From contig JAPDRO010000012.1 in assembly GCA_030247885.1 (NCBI GenBank), positions 310,001 through 374,000 of the forward strand: DNA of 64,000 bases. The letters are read 5' to 3'. Of this stretch, positions 60,129-64,000 are shown one piece after another (position 1 is the first letter of the stretch; each line of letters begins with the position of its first letter). The notes beneath the pieces were generated by a model. It was not told the origin of the DNA, made no database searches, and saw nothing but the letters and a program-made list of their open reading frames with translations. A program made the position numbers and the translations under genes. The DNA is from Taxawa tesnikishii (nom. ined.) (taxonomy: Eukaryota > Ascomycota > Dothideomycetes > Dothideales).

Positions 60129-62023
60129 CTGTGGAATGCGTGTTCCCTCCGTCAACGTGGCAATCAAATGTGGTGATGATGAAACTCGTAAGACTACCGA
60201 TAAGCCATGATGTGCCGCTCTTTATAAGGTGCGTGATGCAGACACGACTAAGGAGACGGCTCGCATGGCGCGGCACGTACCTATGCAGACCGGTTCTATT
60301 CATCTGAAGGCCAGCTGACATTCAGGTGGTCGAAGAAGAACGGGAACCTACGGTGGTGACACACAGCCAGCCACATCTTACCTGTAGCGGAAGCAAGTAG
60401 CTGAGATGCGTCTTTCTAGCCAATTAATAAGTTTTGGAGCAGAACTAGTGGAGGTTCTCCTGCATCGTTCTCGCCAAATGTATCTCTTGAGAATTTCAAG
60501 ACAAGTAGCCGCATAGGTGCTGCTGTAAAAGGAGATGTTGAGGTGTAAGCGGTGATCGGCGCTGGTGGTGCGGCTGGAGAACGCGGGGACGCCTTTGCGC
60601 CCAGACTTGTACAAAAGTAAGCGAGCCTTGCACAACTACTCAATGCAAAGTTAGGGCAAAAAGGTGACTGAAGGAACAAAACGTTCAACAACCAGGATTC
60701 CCATATGGTCACCCACTATAGTACTAACTGGTCGGTCGACTGCTTGTGTATGGCAGAGCGGACGGGATGCCCAATATTCAGCCGCCTATGGTCGAACGTG
60801 CTCAGTGTTGTGGTCTAATTACATAGATTGTCTACTTACTTATCGATCCTCAGCAGCAGTGGAGGTCCTGCATGCACAGTAACAGTTGACGGTGCATAAG
60901 GGTTGTTGTGTGCCTAGGTTGGTTTCGGACTTGTTCGGTATACATGGAATCCTCGTCATTAAGGCCGAGTAGGATGTGTGAAGCAAAGAGGGGCACTCCA
61001 GCACCGAAATCAAGGACGACACTGCTCCGAAGCGCTCAAAGGCGGTAGTCAGAGTCGGGGTTCTCTACATGGGTCCATGGAAGATGGAGTTCCTGTGTGT
61101 GCTCTTGTACATTGTCGGTTCTACGCATGGAATTTTCTACATATGATGCCGCTCTTTAGCAGCTTGGCCGTGTATCGCTCAAGGCCGCGGAGATACATGA
61201 CAAACGAGCATTTGCACACATGTTCAACACGCATGGCCTCGTTCGTCGCAGAAGTCCTCGCAGAACGTAGACCGCAATAACCAACATGAGGTTGGTTCCA
61301 CTAGGTTTAAATGAACCGCTCAACTTACTGTATAAATCGATAGAGGTGTTGCTCTTGGCCTGACATTCGTAAGGCACGCGACTGGATGTGAGATGCCGAG
61401 ATCGGAGCTGTCGATGACCCTGAGAAGTCATCGCTGACTGACCGGATAAATCAATGCATTGGTATGGCATGGCAACGCTGTTGATCGAGGAAAGCTTAGA
61501 GGACGGAGGCAGTAGCAGTCTAGTTTGAAGGATTGATCAAGCAATTCAGGGCACTCATTGCTGTGTGAAGATTCTGATAGTAATCCATCCGGTTGACAAA
61601 AAACTGGTCTTGTGTTGATTCTGCTCTCTTGTTCCTGGGGGAATTCTTGACCGTAGTCGGCGCAGGGCACTTGTTGGCTGCATCTCACCCCGCAAATGCC
61701 GCGGATTGGTGCGAGTGAAAAATTCGACCCGCGTCATTCTGGGCCCTTGCGCCGAATGCTTCAGTACTTCTTGTGTCCAAGGCCTCAAAAGTCCGACCGC
61801 TGAAGGTGCCGAAGATCAGACAAGTAGACTCATACCAACCTGTGACTCTTCTTCTTCTCTTCCCCTTCCCTCTTCCATCACAACCATTCGGACTCTTCCC
61901 TGTCCCCATCCTCTGTCTAACAACTAGCGAACCTCACCGCACCGCACCGCACCGCACCTTTCCTTGTATTGCTCTACAGCACTTCTTCCACACATCCACA
62001 TACCCGGCTGGTGACCAAGCAAG
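60129..62023. other. Intergenic, divergent; homocitrate synthase promoter
   Basis: About 1.9 kb. No gene recognised. A short CCGCA repeat (61937-61956) lies in the leader of homocitrate synthase. Confidence 0.4.
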
Positions 62024-63634
<1,611 letters not shown>

Positions 63635-64000
63635 ATGTGATATCCCCTAGATTCGTGATGTGATGCATCTGAGAAGAATCTTCTGAGAAGAAGAATCCGG
63701 CTTTGTCTTTGTTGATTGAAGAAAAGTCCATTCCATCGTGTGATGGGATTTACGGCGTCATGAGGGGTTGGAAGGGAAGATGTTGTCAGAGCATCTGATT
63801 ATTCTGCTTTTCTTGAGGGATCAATACCTACTGTACATAGGAAAGCACAGAGAAAGAACCTTTATAACACCTTTTGGTCACCTCTTCCTTCCTCCTTCCG
63901 TCCAGTTTTTAGGAATACATAATACACAGTGTCTCCTTCCTACATTAGCTGCCCTTTTGTACACTGAGCGTAGATCCGCCATCCGCTAGTCCCACTCCCC
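63635..64000. other. 3' flank of homocitrate synthase
   Basis: About 366 bases to the window edge. No gene recognised. Confidence 0.4.

Overview
The window is nuclear DNA of a filamentous ascomycete (Pezizomycotina). Short 47-120 nt spliceosomal introns, single Zn(II)2Cys6 regulators, a fungal-type alpha-aminoadipate lysine gene, a group III G-alpha, HOG1, a CDC3-type septin, NuA4 subunit EAF7 and GPI/WSC wall proteins all point there. A Dothideomycete is the best guess, by inference only. No rRNA, tRNA, CRISPR, retroelement or DNA transposon was recognised.

Layout. 0-7 kb: the 3' part of a disordered protein, a protein with three tandem Zn2Cys6-type modules, and a histidine phosphatase ending in a PCNA-binding motif. 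7.9-14.1 kb: what looks like the worn remnant of a small catabolic or secondary-metabolism cluster: a 5'-truncated amidohydrolase/decarboxylase fused head to head with a 5'-truncated amino-acid permease, a Zn2Cys6 regulator with a doubtful exon junction, and a FAD monooxygenase. 15-43 kb: mostly conserved housekeeping and signalling genes (EAF7, a 54-residue zinc protein, POM33/TTS1, septin CDC3, AVL9, HOG1, group III G-alpha, ATP5/OSCP, a C2H2 protein) plus two secreted proteins, one of the major royal jelly/yellow family. 45.5-52.1 kb: three MFS transporters (one alpha-glucoside type, two DHA1 drug/H+ type). 53-57.4 kb: two tandem serine/threonine-rich surface proteins, the second with a WSC domain. 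57.6-60.1 kb: a short-chain dehydrogenase and a 5'-truncated DUF2235 fragment. 62-63.6 kb: homocitrate synthase.

The most pervasive oddity is that about twelve clearly conserved genes, including essential ones, are interrupted by single-base losses, nearly all in short homopolymers and all in the same direction. In every case adding one base makes the exon arithmetic close exactly. This looks like homopolymer under-calling in a long-read assembly rather than gene decay, and it hides at least three further small candidate genes. Coordinates below refer to the sequence as given; protein lengths for affected genes assume the missing base. Gene functions rest on recalled family resemblance; no search was run.
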